From assembly GCA_947472765.1 (NCBI GenBank), contig CANJCM010000007.1:41404-105403 (forward strand): a DNA stretch of 64,000 nt, given 5' to 3'. A model generated the notes under the pieces. It was given only the letters and a program-made list of their open reading frames with translations, was not told where the DNA came from and made no database searches. Source of the stretch: Opitutia bacterium (GTDB lineage Bacteria > Verrucomicrobiota > Verrucomicrobiia > Opitutales > Opitutaceae). The stretch's first letter is position 1; every line of letters starts with the position of its first letter. This document shows positions 35,528 to 45,274 of the stretch, piece by piece. The position numbers were made by a program, and so were the translations under genes.

Positions 35528-38431
35528 TCATTTGTTCAGGAAGAGATCGCTTTGCACCAGGGCATGCAGGAGGGTCCGCACGCCGTAATCGCCCGCTTTC
35601 GCCTTGGCGAGGATCGCCTCCAGCTGCTGGCGATCGCTGAAGCGAACCGGCGCGCCGGTCGCGTACACGGCCAGTTGCTTCGCGAGGTTCCGGGCAATCT
35701 GTTGCTCGTCCTGCAGCAGGAGCTTCTTGAATTCGCGCACGTCGGCGAACGCCTTCCCCTGCGCCGTCACATTGCTCGGATCCACCGGGAGCGCGGCGAA
35801 CCACGCCTTGGGCCAGCCGTTCTTGCCAAAGCCGATTTCCGGCGTCTGCCCTTTGGCGACGGCGCGGTAACGATCCCGATAGCGACCGAGGACATCGAAG
35901 CTCTCGAGGGCGAAACCGGGAGGATCGATATTGCGATGACAGCCCGCGCAACTCTCGTCCGCCCGGTGCTTGTCGAGCTGGGCCCGAATCGTCGTCGCGC
36001 CGCGAATGTCCGGCTCGACGGCCGGCACGGACGCGGGCGGCGCCGGAATCTCGTAGCCAACGATCCGCTCCATGATCCACTTTCCACGGATAACCGGCGA
36101 AGTAGTCGTGCCGTTGGCCGTCAGCTTGAGCACGCTGGACTGGGTCATCATGCCGCCGCGCACGCTGTTGGCCGGCAGGGCCACGCGCCGCAGATTCACG
36201 CCCAGGACACCGTCGATGTCATAGTGGTTGGCCAGCCGCTCATTGATGAACGTGAAATCGGAATCCACGAGATTGCGCGCCGGCAGGTCCCGCTGCAGCA
36301 GCTCGGTGAAGAACATCTGCGTTTCTCCGACGGCCGACTCGACCAGCTCGTCGTCGTTGAAGTAATCGCCGTAAAGATTCATGTCCGGCGTCGTGTCCAG
36401 CACCTTCCGGAGTTCGAGCCAGTAATCGAGGAACGCGGCCACGAAGCGTTTGGACTTCGGGCTCGCCAGCAGCCGCTCGGTCTCCGCCCGCAACACCGCC
36501 GGCTGATGCAGATCACCCTTCTCGGCATGGGCCCGGAGCTGGGCATCCGGCGCGCCATCGGTCAGAAAAAAGGAGAGGCGGTTGGCCAGCGCATAGTCGT
36601 TGAGTTTCCCGCTGGTGCCTTCATCCAGGTAGATGAATTCCTGCGACGACAGGATGGCCGTGTACGCGACCATCATGGAGGCTCCGAAGCCGATGCCACG
36701 TTCCATCCGCTGCTTGAAAAGAGTGAGGAACACTTGCACGTCCGCGTCCTTCACCGGACGGCGGTAGGCGCGAGTCAGGAAGTTCCGGAGCAGGCGCTCG
36801 GCATCCTGATTCGGATTGGCCGACTCGATGTCCACGGTGATGTCCGTGGGGTTGTTGAAAGGAATGTTATCCCCGCTGGCGGCGGACACCGGCAAGGGCG
36901 GCGGACGACGACCGGGCATCCGGATGCCCACGCCGGCGGGCGGGTTCTGGAGTTGTTTGTGCGGGAGGTTGCCAAACAGGAGCGCGTAGCCGGGCTCGGT
37001 CGGGCTGTCGTGCAGCGGTCCTTCAACTTCCATCCAGTTGAACGCGACCCCGGGAGTTCCATCGGTCTGGGTAAGCGGGTTGGTGTAGTTCACGACCCCC
37101 GTCAGACCGGGGCGGGAACGCATGAACCGCACCGCATCGGCGATGATGACCTGCCCCGAGGTCAACTCGACGCCCTTCACCTCGTAGATGCCGGGCTCCG
37201 GGTGCAGGTCGAACTCACCGACCCGGTAGCCGGCCTGCCCCGCCGCTTTGACATAAACATGGATCCACTCGAGGCGTCGCCCAGGCGTGATGTCGGTCGT
37301 GCTGGCAAGAAACCATTCGTTCGGACCACGCATGCCCTCCGGGTTGTAACCGCCAGGGGCCGGGCGGCCACGTCCGGCGCGGCCACCGGCACGGCCGGCG
37401 CGCGCGGGCGCGGGCGGGGGCGCGTTGGGGTCGCGAATGAGGCCGACCGCCTCGGGCGTAAACGGCAGGCTGGTGCCAGGGGGAAGATTCAGGTTCGGAG
37501 CATTATTATTGAAGGAGCCGCCTTCTTCATAGAAGCCCCACGGGCCCCGCCAGATCGTGTAGCCCTTGAAGCGGAGGTTGTAGCGCCCAGCGATCGGCGC
37601 CTCGAACTGCGTCCACCGGCTGTTGAAACCCGCGCCAAAGGTGCTGCCCGACCACGCCATCGCCTCCTTTTCCCGGATCTCCGGATTGCTGTCGCCGACC
37701 GTCAGGGGCGCGTCGTGATCGATGGCGCGAAGATCCGGCCCTGAACCGAGGACCGGGAACCGCATCCGGTCGGCGACGCCGTTGACCCCGCTGTAAGCAA
37801 TGCTCTCCCGCGCGTAGTACCGTTTGAGGGTCGTCGGCTCCTTCAGGATCTCGACCGACAGCGCCTCGCGGATCGCGGTTTGGGCCGCGCTCATATATCG
37901 GGCGAGGTGGACCGGGGAAACGTCGAGCGCCTTGCTCACCTTGTTGAAATACGCGGCCTCGCCGTCTTCCGGCAGGAGGCCCATCACGCGCAAGGCCGGG
38001 AGCCCAAACATATCCCGCAGGGTGTTTTCGTACTCGGACCGATTCAAACGCCGGCGCTGCACCCGGCCGAAACGCTCCTCCGCTTTGCGCTCCTCGGCCA
38101 CCAGACCGGTAGAGAGCTGTTTCATGAACGCCGTGGCATCCTTCGCCTCCGGTCGCTTCTTCTCCTTCGGCGGCATTTCGCCATTCTGGATCCGATCATG
38201 GACTTTCACCCACGTGGAAAAATTGCCCACGTCGCCCAGTGACATCGGCAAGGTGGTGAGGTCGAGTCCGCCCTCCTTGTCGACGTCGTTGTGACAGGAC
38301 GAGCAGTACTTGTCGGTGAAGCTCGCGATTGGCTCGAAGTCCGGCGCCGACGCGCCACGGAGGATCGAAAGTGAGCCAAGCGCTACGGCGACCGCTGCGA
38401 AACAACCGGAACGAACATGAATTGAGTGCAT
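35528..38431 (-). CDS. DUF1592-family exported cytochrome-like protein, copy 2
   Basis: This 967-residue protein has a Sec signal and heme motif CSSCHND, followed by GEMPPKEKKRP. A DUF1587-like segment (RRRLNRSEYENTLRDMF), a Gly/Ala/Arg-rich linker (RAGRAGGRAGRGRP), DUF1595 (RAYRRPVKDADVQVFL), DUF1592, DUF1588 (GGMMTQSSVLKLTANGTTTS) and DUF1585 with CAGCH then complete it. It is a close paralogue of copy 3, next to it, with long identical stretches in both halves; copy 1 is more distant. ATG 38431 is preferred over 38464 because the signal peptide starts there and CCCC precedes the Met in all three copies. The role is unproven; two hemes suggest electron transfer coupled to substrate oxidation in the periplasm. 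Confidence 0.9.
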   Translation of the reverse strand: MHSIHVRSGCFAAVAVALGSLSILRGASAPDFEPIASFTDKYCSSCHNDVDKEGGLDLTTLPMSLGDVGNFSTWVKVHDRIQNGEMPPKEKKRPEAKDATAFMKQLSTGLVAEERKAEERFGRVQRRRLNRSEYENTLRDMFGLPALRVMGLLPEDGEAAYFNKVSKALDVSPVHLARYMSAAQTAIREALSVEILKEPTTLKRYYARESIAYSGVNGVADRMRFPVLGSGPDLRAIDHDAPLTVGDSNPEIREKEAMAWSGSTFGAGFNSRWTQFEAPIAGRYNLRFKGYTIWRGPWGFYEEGGSFNNNAPNLNLPPGTSLPFTPEAVGLIRDPNAPPPAPARAGRAGGRAGRGRPAPGGYNPEGMRGPNEWFLASTTDITPGRRLEWIHVYVKAAGQAGYRVGEFDLHPEPGIYEVKGVELTSGQVIIADAVRFMRSRPGLTGVVNYTNPLTQTDGTPGVAFNWMEVEGPLHDSPTEPGYALLFGNLPHKQLQNPPAGVGIRMPGRRPPPLPVSAASGDNIPFNNPTDITVDIESANPNQDAERLLRNFLTRAYRRPVKDADVQVFLTLFKQRMERGIGFGASMMVAYTAILSSQEFIYLDEGTSGKLNDYALANRLSFFLTDGAPDAQLRAHAEKGDLHQPAVLRAETERLLASPKSKRFVAAFLDYWLELRKVLDTTPDMNLYGDYFNDDELVESAVGETQMFFTELLQRDLPARNLVDSDFTFINERLANHYDIDGVLGVNLRRVALPANSVRGGMMTQSSVLKLTANGTTTSPVIRGKWIMERIVGYEIPAPPASVPAVEPDIRGATTIRAQLDKHRADESCAGCHRNIDPPGFALESFDVLGRYRDRYRAVAKGQTPEIGFGKNGWPKAWFAALPVDPSNVTAQGKAFADVREFKKLLLQDEQQIARNLAKQLAVYATGAPVRFSDRQQLEAILAKAKAGDYGVRTLLHALVQSDLFLNK

Positions 38432-38524
38432 GGGGAGTGGGGTCAGACGCGCATACGAGGGCAAAACGCGGCTACGAACAAGGTGGGTAACTGGGCCAGG
38501 ACAGACGGGGTACTTTCAGAGCCA

Positions 38525-38555
38525 AAAACTGCGTGGATCGCGTGGCGGGTCAACG
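38525..38555 (-). promoter_or_regulatory. Promoter-like box conserved upstream of DUF1592 copies 2 and 3
   Basis: On the minus strand GTTGACC is followed by CGCCACGCGATCCACGCA. The stretch aligns with GTTGACC-TGCCTCGCATTCCGCGCA at 41850-41876, upstream of copy 3. TTGACC resembles a -35 box, about 120 bp before the start codon. The downstream -10 is weak (AGTTTT). Confidence 0.45.
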
Positions 38556-38756
38556 CACAAGAGGCCAACCCCGCCGGATGCCCGGTCGGCACGACGATCC
38601 GAATGCGCCGAATCGATTGCTGAAGCTGGCGCCACCCTGTCGGCGCAATCAGGTATGGGCGACTTCCGCGACCTGCCAGTTTGGCGATCCGTCGCCTCCT
38701 CTCAGCCCACCAGCTCGTTCCCTCCATGAGCCGCCAGGGCAACTGGCAGGAGCAGC

Positions 38757-38780
38757 CCCTGCCCTCGCGGGCAGGGCCAC
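38757..38780 (-). repeat. Single REP-like unit, family D
   Basis: Stem CCCTGCCC/GGGCAGGG with loop TCGC and a GTGG head on the minus strand, 31 bp from the 3' end of DUF1592 copy 3. The rest of the 380-bp gap 38432-38811 holds the copy 2 promoter region. Confidence 0.75.
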
Positions 38781-38811
38781 ATTCCAATCGGGCGCGAAGC
38801 CTTTCCCCGGG

Positions 38812-41733
38812 CTATTTGTTGAGGAAGAGATCGCTCTGCACCACGGCATGCAGGAGGGTCCGCACGCCGTAATCGCCCGCTTTCGCCTTCGCGAGGATCG
38901 CCTCCATCTGAGGGCGATCACTGAAGCGAATCGGCGCGCCGGTCGCGTAAACAGCCAGTTGCTTCGCAAAATTCCGGGCGATCTGTTGCTCGTCCTGCAG
39001 CAGGAGCTTCTTGAATTCGCGAACGTCGGCGAATGCCTTCCCCTGCGCGGTCACATTGCTCGGATCCACCGGGAGGGCGGAGAACCAGGCCTTGGGCCAG
39101 CCGTTCTTGCCGAAACCGATTTCCGGCGTCTGTCCTTTGGCGATGGCGCGGTAACGATCCCGATAGCGACCGAGGATATCGAAGCTCTCGAGCGCAAAAC
39201 CGGGAGGATCGATATTGCGATGGCACCCCGCACAGCTCTCGTCCGCCCGGTGCTTGTCGAGCTGCGCGCGAATCGTCGTCGCGCCGCGGATGTCCGGTTC
39301 AACCGCCGGCACGGACGCGGGCGGAGGCGGAATCTCGTAGCCGACGATCCGTTCCATGATCCACTTTCCGCGCAACACGGGGGAGGTGGTCGTGCCGTTG
39401 GCCGTTAGCTTGAGGACGCTGGCCTGGGTCATCATGCCGCCGCGCACGCTGTTGGCCGGCAGGGCCACGCGCCGCAGGTTCACGCCCAGGACACCGTCGA
39501 TGTCATAGTGGTTGGCCAGCCGCTCATTGATAAACGTGAAATCGGAATCCACGAGATTGCGCGCCGGCAGGTCTCGCTGCAGCAGCTCGGTGAAGAACAT
39601 CTGGGTTTCCGCAACGCCCGACTCGACCAACTCGTCGTCGTTGAAGTAGTCGCCGTAGAGATTCATGTCCGGCGTCGTGTCCAGCACCTTCCGCAGCTCG
39701 AGCCAGTAATCGAGAAACGAGGTGACGAAGCGCTTTGACTTGCCGCTCGCGAGCAACCGCTCGGTTTCGGCCCGCAACACCGACGGCTGATGCAGATCAC
39801 CCTTCTCGGCACGGGCCCGGAGCTGGGCATCGGGTGCGCCATCGGTCAGGAAAAGCGCCAGGCGGGTGGCCAGCGCGTAGTCGTCGAGTTTCCCACGGGG
39901 GCCTTCATCCAGATAAACGAATTCCTGCGACGACAGGATGGCCGTGTACGCCACCATCATGGAGGCTCCGAAGCCGATGCCACGTTCCATCCGCTGCTTG
40001 AAAAGGGTGAGGAACGTCTGCACGTCCGCCTCCTTCACCGGCCGCCGATAGGCACGCGCGAGGAAGTTCCGGAGCAGTCGATCGGCATCCTGATTCGGGT
40101 TGGCCGACTCGATATCCACGGTGATTTCCGCGGGCTGATTGGAAGGAATGTTGTCACCGCTCGACGCCGACACCGGCAAGGGCGGCGGACGACGGCCGGG
40201 CATCCGGATGCCGACACCCGGGGCCGGATTTTCGAGCTGTTTGTGCGGTAGGTTGCCAAACAGCAGTGCGTAGCCGGGCTCGATCGGACCGTCGTGCAGC
40301 GGTCCTTCGATTTCCATCCAGTTGAACGCAACGCCGGGGGTTCCGTCCGCCTGCGTGAGCGGGTTGGTGTAATTCACGACCCCCGTCAGACCGGGGCGGG
40401 AACGCATGAACCGCACCGCGTCGGCGATGAGGATCTGCCCCGAGTTCAGCTCGGCATCCTTGATTTCGTAGATGCCAGGTTCCGGCGTCAGGTCGAAGGC
40501 GCCGATCCTGTAGCCGGCTGCCCCGAACGCCTTGGCATAAACATGAATCCATTCGTCGCGCCGCCCGGGAGTGATGTCCGTCGTGCTGGCCAGAAACCGT
40601 TCCAGAGGACCGGGCCCCACGCCGGCGCCAAACGCTCCACCCACCACAGCGCCACGACCGGGGGCACCACCGCGCCCGCCCGGGACTTCGCGCCCGGCCG
40701 GGACTTCGCGCGGCTTCGAGCCAGGAGGCGGCGGAACGAATCCGGCCAGTTCCTCCGGGTCGGCCGGCGGAAGCACGGCGCCCGCCGGGAGGTTCAGGTT
40801 CGGTCCGTTGCCGCCGAATCCGCCGCGTTCATAATAGCCCCACGGGCCCCGCCAGATCGTATAGCCCTTGAAGCGGATATTGTACCGCCCGGTGACCGGC
40901 GCTTCGAACTGGGTCCAGCGCGTATTGAAACCCGCGCCAAAGGTGCTGCCCGACCACGCCATCGCCTCCTGCTCCCGGATTTCCGGTTTGCTGGGACCGA
41001 CGGTCAGGGGATTCGACTTCTTGATCGCGCGCATGTCCGGCCCCGAACCGAGGACCGGAAACCGCATCCGATCCGCCACGCCATCGACCCCGCTGTAGGC
41101 AATGCTCTCCCGCGCGTAGATCCGTTTGACGGTCGTCGGCTCCTTTAGGATTTCGACCGACAGCGCCTCGCGGATGGCGGCTTGCGCCGCAAGCATGTAC
41201 CGGGCGACGTGCACGTGTGAAACGTCGAGCGCCCGGCTCACCTTGTTGAAATTCGCAGCCTCGCCGTCTTCCGGCAAAAGGATCGTGATGCGCAAGGCCG
41301 GCAGCCCAAACATATCCCGCAGGGCATTTTCGTACTCGCTGCGATTCAAACGCCGCCGCTGCACGCGGCCGAATCGTTCCTCGACCTCGCGCTCCTGGCC
41401 CACCAGCCGGGCGGAGACCTCCTTCAAGACCGCCGCGGTTTCCCTGGCCTCCGGCCGCTTCTTCTCCTTCGGCGGCATTTCACCATTCTGGATCCGGTCA
41501 TGGACTTTCACCCACGTGGCAAAATTGGCCGCATCCCCCGGGGCCATCGTCAGCGTCGTGAGGTCGAGCCCGCCTTCCTTGTCGACATCGTTGTGGCAGG
41601 AAGAGCAATGCCGGTCGGTGAATACCGCGACCTGCTCGAGGTCCGGCACCGAGGCGGCCCCGGCGATGGAGAACGAGCCGAGCGCCGCACCGACCGCGGC
41701 GAACCAACTGAAGCGAACGTAATTTGAGCGCAT
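38812..41733 (-). CDS. DUF1592-family exported cytochrome-like protein, copy 3
   Basis: This 973-residue protein has the same domain order as copy 2: Sec signal (WFAAVGAALGSFSIAGAAS), CSSCHND heme motif, GEMPPKEKKRP, the DUF1587-like segment, a Gly/Arg-rich linker (REVPGGRGGAPGRG), DUF1595 (RAYRRPVKEADVQTFL), DUF1592, DUF1588 (GGMMTQASVLKLTANGTTTS) and DUF1585 with CAGCH. Long blocks are identical to copy 2; the low-complexity linker has diverged most. The pair clearly arose by tandem duplication. ATG 41733 is preferred over 41763 for the same reasons as in the other copies. Its upstream region shares a promoter-like box with copy 2, so both are probably co-regulated though separately transcribed. 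Confidence 0.9.
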   Translation of the reverse strand: MRSNYVRFSWFAAVGAALGSFSIAGAASVPDLEQVAVFTDRHCSSCHNDVDKEGGLDLTTLTMAPGDAANFATWVKVHDRIQNGEMPPKEKKRPEARETAAVLKEVSARLVGQEREVEERFGRVQRRRLNRSEYENALRDMFGLPALRITILLPEDGEAANFNKVSRALDVSHVHVARYMLAAQAAIREALSVEILKEPTTVKRIYARESIAYSGVDGVADRMRFPVLGSGPDMRAIKKSNPLTVGPSKPEIREQEAMAWSGSTFGAGFNTRWTQFEAPVTGRYNIRFKGYTIWRGPWGYYERGGFGGNGPNLNLPAGAVLPPADPEELAGFVPPPPGSKPREVPAGREVPGGRGGAPGRGAVVGGAFGAGVGPGPLERFLASTTDITPGRRDEWIHVYAKAFGAAGYRIGAFDLTPEPGIYEIKDAELNSGQILIADAVRFMRSRPGLTGVVNYTNPLTQADGTPGVAFNWMEIEGPLHDGPIEPGYALLFGNLPHKQLENPAPGVGIRMPGRRPPPLPVSASSGDNIPSNQPAEITVDIESANPNQDADRLLRNFLARAYRRPVKEADVQTFLTLFKQRMERGIGFGASMMVAYTAILSSQEFVYLDEGPRGKLDDYALATRLALFLTDGAPDAQLRARAEKGDLHQPSVLRAETERLLASGKSKRFVTSFLDYWLELRKVLDTTPDMNLYGDYFNDDELVESGVAETQMFFTELLQRDLPARNLVDSDFTFINERLANHYDIDGVLGVNLRRVALPANSVRGGMMTQASVLKLTANGTTTSPVLRGKWIMERIVGYEIPPPPASVPAVEPDIRGATTIRAQLDKHRADESCAGCHRNIDPPGFALESFDILGRYRDRYRAIAKGQTPEIGFGKNGWPKAWFSALPVDPSNVTAQGKAFADVREFKKLLLQDEQQIARNFAKQLAVYATGAPIRFSDRPQMEAILAKAKAGDYGVRTLLHAVVQSDLFLNK

Positions 41734-41844
41734 GGGGAAATGGGATGGGTGCGTGCGCACCAAGATTAAACTCGCACCGGCGTCAGCCCGTGCACTGAAA
41801 GGAAAACCGGGGTAAAGGGCCTACACCGAGGGGAACTTCAGGTG

Positions 41845-41876
41845 AAAGAGTTGCGCGGAATGCGAGGCAGGTCAAC
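41845..41876 (-). promoter_or_regulatory. Promoter-like box upstream of DUF1592 copy 3
   Basis: GTTGACC-TGCCTCGCATTCCGCGCA on the minus strand, about 140 bp before the start codon, is the counterpart of the box at 38525-38555. The remaining part of the 342-bp divergent gap 41734-42075 shows no gene. Confidence 0.45.
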
Positions 41877-42075
41877 TGGCATTCGGAAGCAAAAACCAAG
41901 TCACTCCTCCCACTCACCTTTCGAGCCGGCAACGAGGTAAAAGGTAAAGCCTGCGGGGGTTTGGGCCGCCCCCGCGCGGATTCGTAACCATTGTCACGGC
42001 ATCGGCGCGGGGTTGTCGCGCCGAGTTCACGCCGGCGCCACATGACCGACACGGCAATCGAACACCTTCTGCGCC

Positions 42076-42690
42076 ATGTTTGTCGTCACCCGCGGTCTGC
42101 TTGTCTGCGTCGTTTTGTCCGGATCACTCTTTGCGGCCGAAGATTCCGCCACCGCGGCGGTCTGGCGTCGGTTCGCCGCCCAGTCAGCCCGCGTACTCCT
42201 CGAGGCCCAGCGCGCCCCGCAGACGCCCCCGCCGTTGCCCCCGGGCGTCGCCGAGCTCGCGTTCCGGGAGTTCTTCTCGCCCGTGGTCGGTGATCGCGGG
42301 CTCGACTACTCGGAGCGGATGCGGGCGCTGCACGGTCGGCGCGTGCGGATCGCGGGATTCATGACCCGCGATTTCGTGCGCCATCCCGGCATGTTCCTCC
42401 TCACCGGCTGGCCAACCAAGGTCGAGAGCGACGGCTACTGTTTCAACGACGAGCTGCCACCCGCAACCCTGCACGTGGTGCTGCCGCCTTCGGCCGCCAG
42501 CGAGCCGGCGCCCTATATTCCCGGGCCGATGTTGCTCACGGGCACGCTCCAAGTCGGACCGAGCCCCATGACGGACGGACGCAACGCTGTTGCCCGGCTG
42601 CTGCTCGATGCGCCGACGTCCGGCCCGGTATCGGTGGTCCCCGCTTCCCTCGCAGCAACCGCGGCCGCTGTTCTCGCGCCGTCGCCCTGA
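42076..42690 (+). CDS. Small exported protein, possibly DUF3299-like
   Basis: This 204-residue protein has a Sec signal (FVVTRGLLVCVVLSGSLFAA) and a Pro-rich segment. It then has a beta-type domain with MRALHGRRVRIAGFMTRDFV, GMFLLTGWP, ELPPATLHVVLPP and PMLLTGTLQVGP. The order 'L-G-RVRI-GFM ... FLL ... PP--V-V' recalls DUF3299-type lipocalin-like periplasmic proteins, but I would not insist on the assignment. It is 10 bp upstream of the alkaline phosphatase gene in the same direction, so the two form an operon, which suggests a role in phosphatase assembly or phosphate scavenging. Confidence 0.72.
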   Translation: MFVVTRGLLVCVVLSGSLFAAEDSATAAVWRRFAAQSARVLLEAQRAPQTPPPLPPGVAELAFREFFSPVVGDRGLDYSERMRALHGRRVRIAGFMTRDFVRHPGMFLLTGWPTKVESDGYCFNDELPPATLHVVLPPSAASEPAPYIPGPMLLTGTLQVGPSPMTDGRNAVARLLLDAPTSGPVSVVPASLAATAAAVLAPSP

Positions 42691-42700
42691 CTCTCTCCCT

Positions 42701-45112
42701 ATGTCCATTCCACTTAATCCGATTCGCGCCGCCCTTCTGGCCGGCGCGTGCCTCCTGCCGCTCACCGCGTCCATCGCGGCGCCCACGATCTCGCGCCTCA
42801 CCCCGCCGAGCGAGCTCTTCTCGTTCGGCGATCCCAACCCGCCCTACATCGCCCGCTTCCTGCCCAACCAGCGCTTCGATCTCCAGGCGACCGTGCGGCC
42901 CGATGCCGGCCAGACGATCACCAAGATCGAATTCCTGATCAACGGCACCGTCGTCCCGGGCACCGTGACGCTCGCGCCCGCGACTGCGACCGGCCTCCCC
43001 GCCGGCACGACGCTCGGCACCCTGCGCGCCTACAGCCTGCCGGCGCCCGGCGTCCGGGTGTTTGCGGCCCGCGCCACGCAGAGCGACGGCGCCGTCGTCA
43101 GTGCACAGGGCAACTTCGAGATCGTCTCGCTCGGCGCCGACGCCGCCAACCTCACAAAGGCGAAGAACATCATCTTCCTCATCGGTGACGGCATGGGCAT
43201 CGCCCACCGCACCGCCGCACGTATCATGGTCAACGGCGTCTCGCAGGGCAAAGCCCTCGCGCCGCTCGCCATGGACCAGTTCCCGGTCACCGGCATTGTC
43301 CAGACCTCATCGCTCAACTCGATCATCACCGACTCGTCACCCGGTGCCGCCATCTACTCGACCGGCAACAAGTCGAACAACAACCAGCAAGGCGTCTTCC
43401 CCGATGATACGACGGACGCCTTCGACAACCCGCGGGTCGAGCTGATCGGCGAGTATTTCTCCCGCACGCTCGGCAAGTCGCTCGGCATAGTGACGACCTC
43501 CGATGTGTTCGACGCCACGCCCGGCGCCTTCGGCACGCACACGTCCAACCGCGGCGCCGGCACCGGCATCTGCGACCAATACCTCGACGAGACCGCCGCC
43601 CGCGGCGGCCTGCGCGTGCTCCTAGGTGGCGGCCGCAAATGGTTCCTCCCGAATACGACGCCCGGCTCCGCCCGCGCCGCGGGCAGCGACTACGTCCTCC
43701 CGGCGGAACTCGCCACCGCGTGGGGCGCAAAGCCCGGCGTCTCCGATCCCGGCCGCGACCTGATCGCCGATTTCCAGACCGCTGGGTTCAGCTACGTCGC
43801 CAACTCGACGCAGCTTCGGGCCGTGCCCGCCAACACCCAGCGCCTGCTCGGACTCTTTGCTCTCTCCAACATGAACGTTGCCCTCGACAAGATCGGCAAG
43901 CGGCGCGGCACGAGCACGGTCGTGGACGACTTCGGGTTTCCCGACCAGCCGATGCTCGACGAGATGACCGAGACCGCGCTCACCGTGCTCAACCGCAATC
44001 CCGCGGGCTTCGTGCTGATGGTCGAGGCCGCGTCGATCGACAAGCAGGCGCATGCGATGGATACCGAGCGTTGGGTGCTGGAGACGATCGAGTTCGACCG
44101 CGCCATCGAGCGCGTGCGCTCCTTCGTCGCGGCCAATCCCGACACGCTCGCCATCGTCACGGCCGACCACGAGTGCGCCGGCGTGAACATCATCGGCGCC
44201 TCGCTCGTCACCAACGCCAGCCTCACGCAGCGGGCAGCCGCTAACGGCGGCGCCACGGAACTCCGTAATCCCGTCGTGGGCCTCTACGACGCCGCCGGCT
44301 TCCCGATCTACAACACCCTGCCCGACGGCTTTCCCGCCTCCACCGATGTCGATCGCAAGATGCTCATCGGTTACGCCGCCAACTCCGACCGCAACGAGGA
44401 CTGGCTCACGAACGCCCGTCCGCTGCAGGACACACAACAGCCATTCAACGGACAGGCGCCGCTCAACACCCACCCGGCCGACCCCACCCGCCGCGATGTC
44501 GCGGGCGGCTACAACATCGTCGGACAGGTCCCGGGCACCAGCGCCGTGCATACCGCTTCGGACATCCCGCTCTCCGCCTTGGGCGCGGGCGCCGGACTCT
44601 TCACCGGCGTCATGGACAACACCGATGTCTTCTTCCGCGCCATGCAGGCCGCACTGGTCGGGGCTCCGTCCGCCGTGCAGCCGCGCGCGGTCGGCCAGCG
44701 CACGAGTGTCGACCGGCTCGTCAACATGTCCAACCGCGCCTTCGTCGGCGGCGGACAGAACCAGATGATCTCCGGTTTCGTGATCGACGGCACCCAGCCC
44801 CGTCAGCTCCTCATCCGCGCCGTCGGCCCGGGACTCGCCGCCTACGGCGTGGCCAGCCCGCTGACGGATCCGGTGCTCACAATCTCGAACGGCGCGGGCA
44901 ATGAGATCGCGTCGAACGACAACTGGGAAAGCACCGCCAACCTCAACGCGCTCCGCAGCGGAAACTCGCTCGTGGGTGCGTTTGCGCTCGCCGCCGGCAG
45001 CCGCGATGCCGCGCTGCTGGTCACGCTGGCGCCGGGTTCCTACACGGTGCAGGTCTCGGGTGCCGCCGGCGCCACCGGCACTGCCCTGCTCGAAATCTAC
45101 GAGTTGCCCTGA
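42701..45112 (+). CDS. Exported alkaline phosphatase (PhoA family) with verrucomicrobial C-terminal domain
   Basis: This 803-residue protein has a Sec signal (LLAGACLLPLTASIAA), an Ig-like N-terminal domain and a PhoA-type alkaline phosphatase core. Its first metal-binding motif is IGDGMG. The nucleophile is probably Ser212 after Asp211 in TDSSPGAAIYSTGNKSNN. Further motifs are ATPGAFGTHTSNR, MVEAASIDKQAHAMD and TADHECAGVN, which supply the other zinc and magnesium ligands. The last 120 residues form a separate domain (RAFVGGGQNQMISGFVIDG, LLIRAVGPGLAAYGV) typical of surface or secreted Verrucomicrobia proteins. It releases phosphate from organic esters outside the cytoplasm. A strong terminator follows 35 bp after the stop codon. 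Confidence 0.93.
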   Translation: MSIPLNPIRAALLAGACLLPLTASIAAPTISRLTPPSELFSFGDPNPPYIARFLPNQRFDLQATVRPDAGQTITKIEFLINGTVVPGTVTLAPATATGLPAGTTLGTLRAYSLPAPGVRVFAARATQSDGAVVSAQGNFEIVSLGADAANLTKAKNIIFLIGDGMGIAHRTAARIMVNGVSQGKALAPLAMDQFPVTGIVQTSSLNSIITDSSPGAAIYSTGNKSNNNQQGVFPDDTTDAFDNPRVELIGEYFSRTLGKSLGIVTTSDVFDATPGAFGTHTSNRGAGTGICDQYLDETAARGGLRVLLGGGRKWFLPNTTPGSARAAGSDYVLPAELATAWGAKPGVSDPGRDLIADFQTAGFSYVANSTQLRAVPANTQRLLGLFALSNMNVALDKIGKRRGTSTVVDDFGFPDQPMLDEMTETALTVLNRNPAGFVLMVEAASIDKQAHAMDTERWVLETIEFDRAIERVRSFVAANPDTLAIVTADHECAGVNIIGASLVTNASLTQRAAANGGATELRNPVVGLYDAAGFPIYNTLPDGFPASTDVDRKMLIGYAANSDRNEDWLTNARPLQDTQQPFNGQAPLNTHPADPTRRDVAGGYNIVGQVPGTSAVHTASDIPLSALGAGAGLFTGVMDNTDVFFRAMQAALVGAPSAVQPRAVGQRTSVDRLVNMSNRAFVGGGQNQMISGFVIDGTQPRQLLIRAVGPGLAAYGVASPLTDPVLTISNGAGNEIASNDNWESTANLNALRSGNSLVGAFALAAGSRDAALLVTLAPGSYTVQVSGAAGATGTALLEIYELP

Positions 45113-45146
45113 TCGAAAAGCCGACGGCCGATTTCGTTCTCTCCAT

Positions 45147-45174
45147 GCCGCGCGTTTCGACGCGCGGCATTTTT
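45147..45174 (+). terminator. Rho-independent terminator of the alkaline phosphatase gene
   Basis: A perfect 8-bp stem (GCCGCGCG/CGCGCGGC) with loop TTTCGA is followed by ATTTTT. Confidence 0.9.
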
Positions 45175-45274
45175 GTGTCCAATGTCGGTCGAGCCCCGGG
45201 GACGAGCCTGACGCCGCCCAGGGCGATGCCCGGTCGGGCTTGGCTTCAGGCCCTCGGCCCAGCACCGTCGCCGC

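Noticed and set aside
35351..37744. Open frame of 797 codons opposite DUF1592 copy 2
   Set aside because: It is antisense to a clear gene. A similar frame opposite copy 3 only reflects the duplication of the sense gene.
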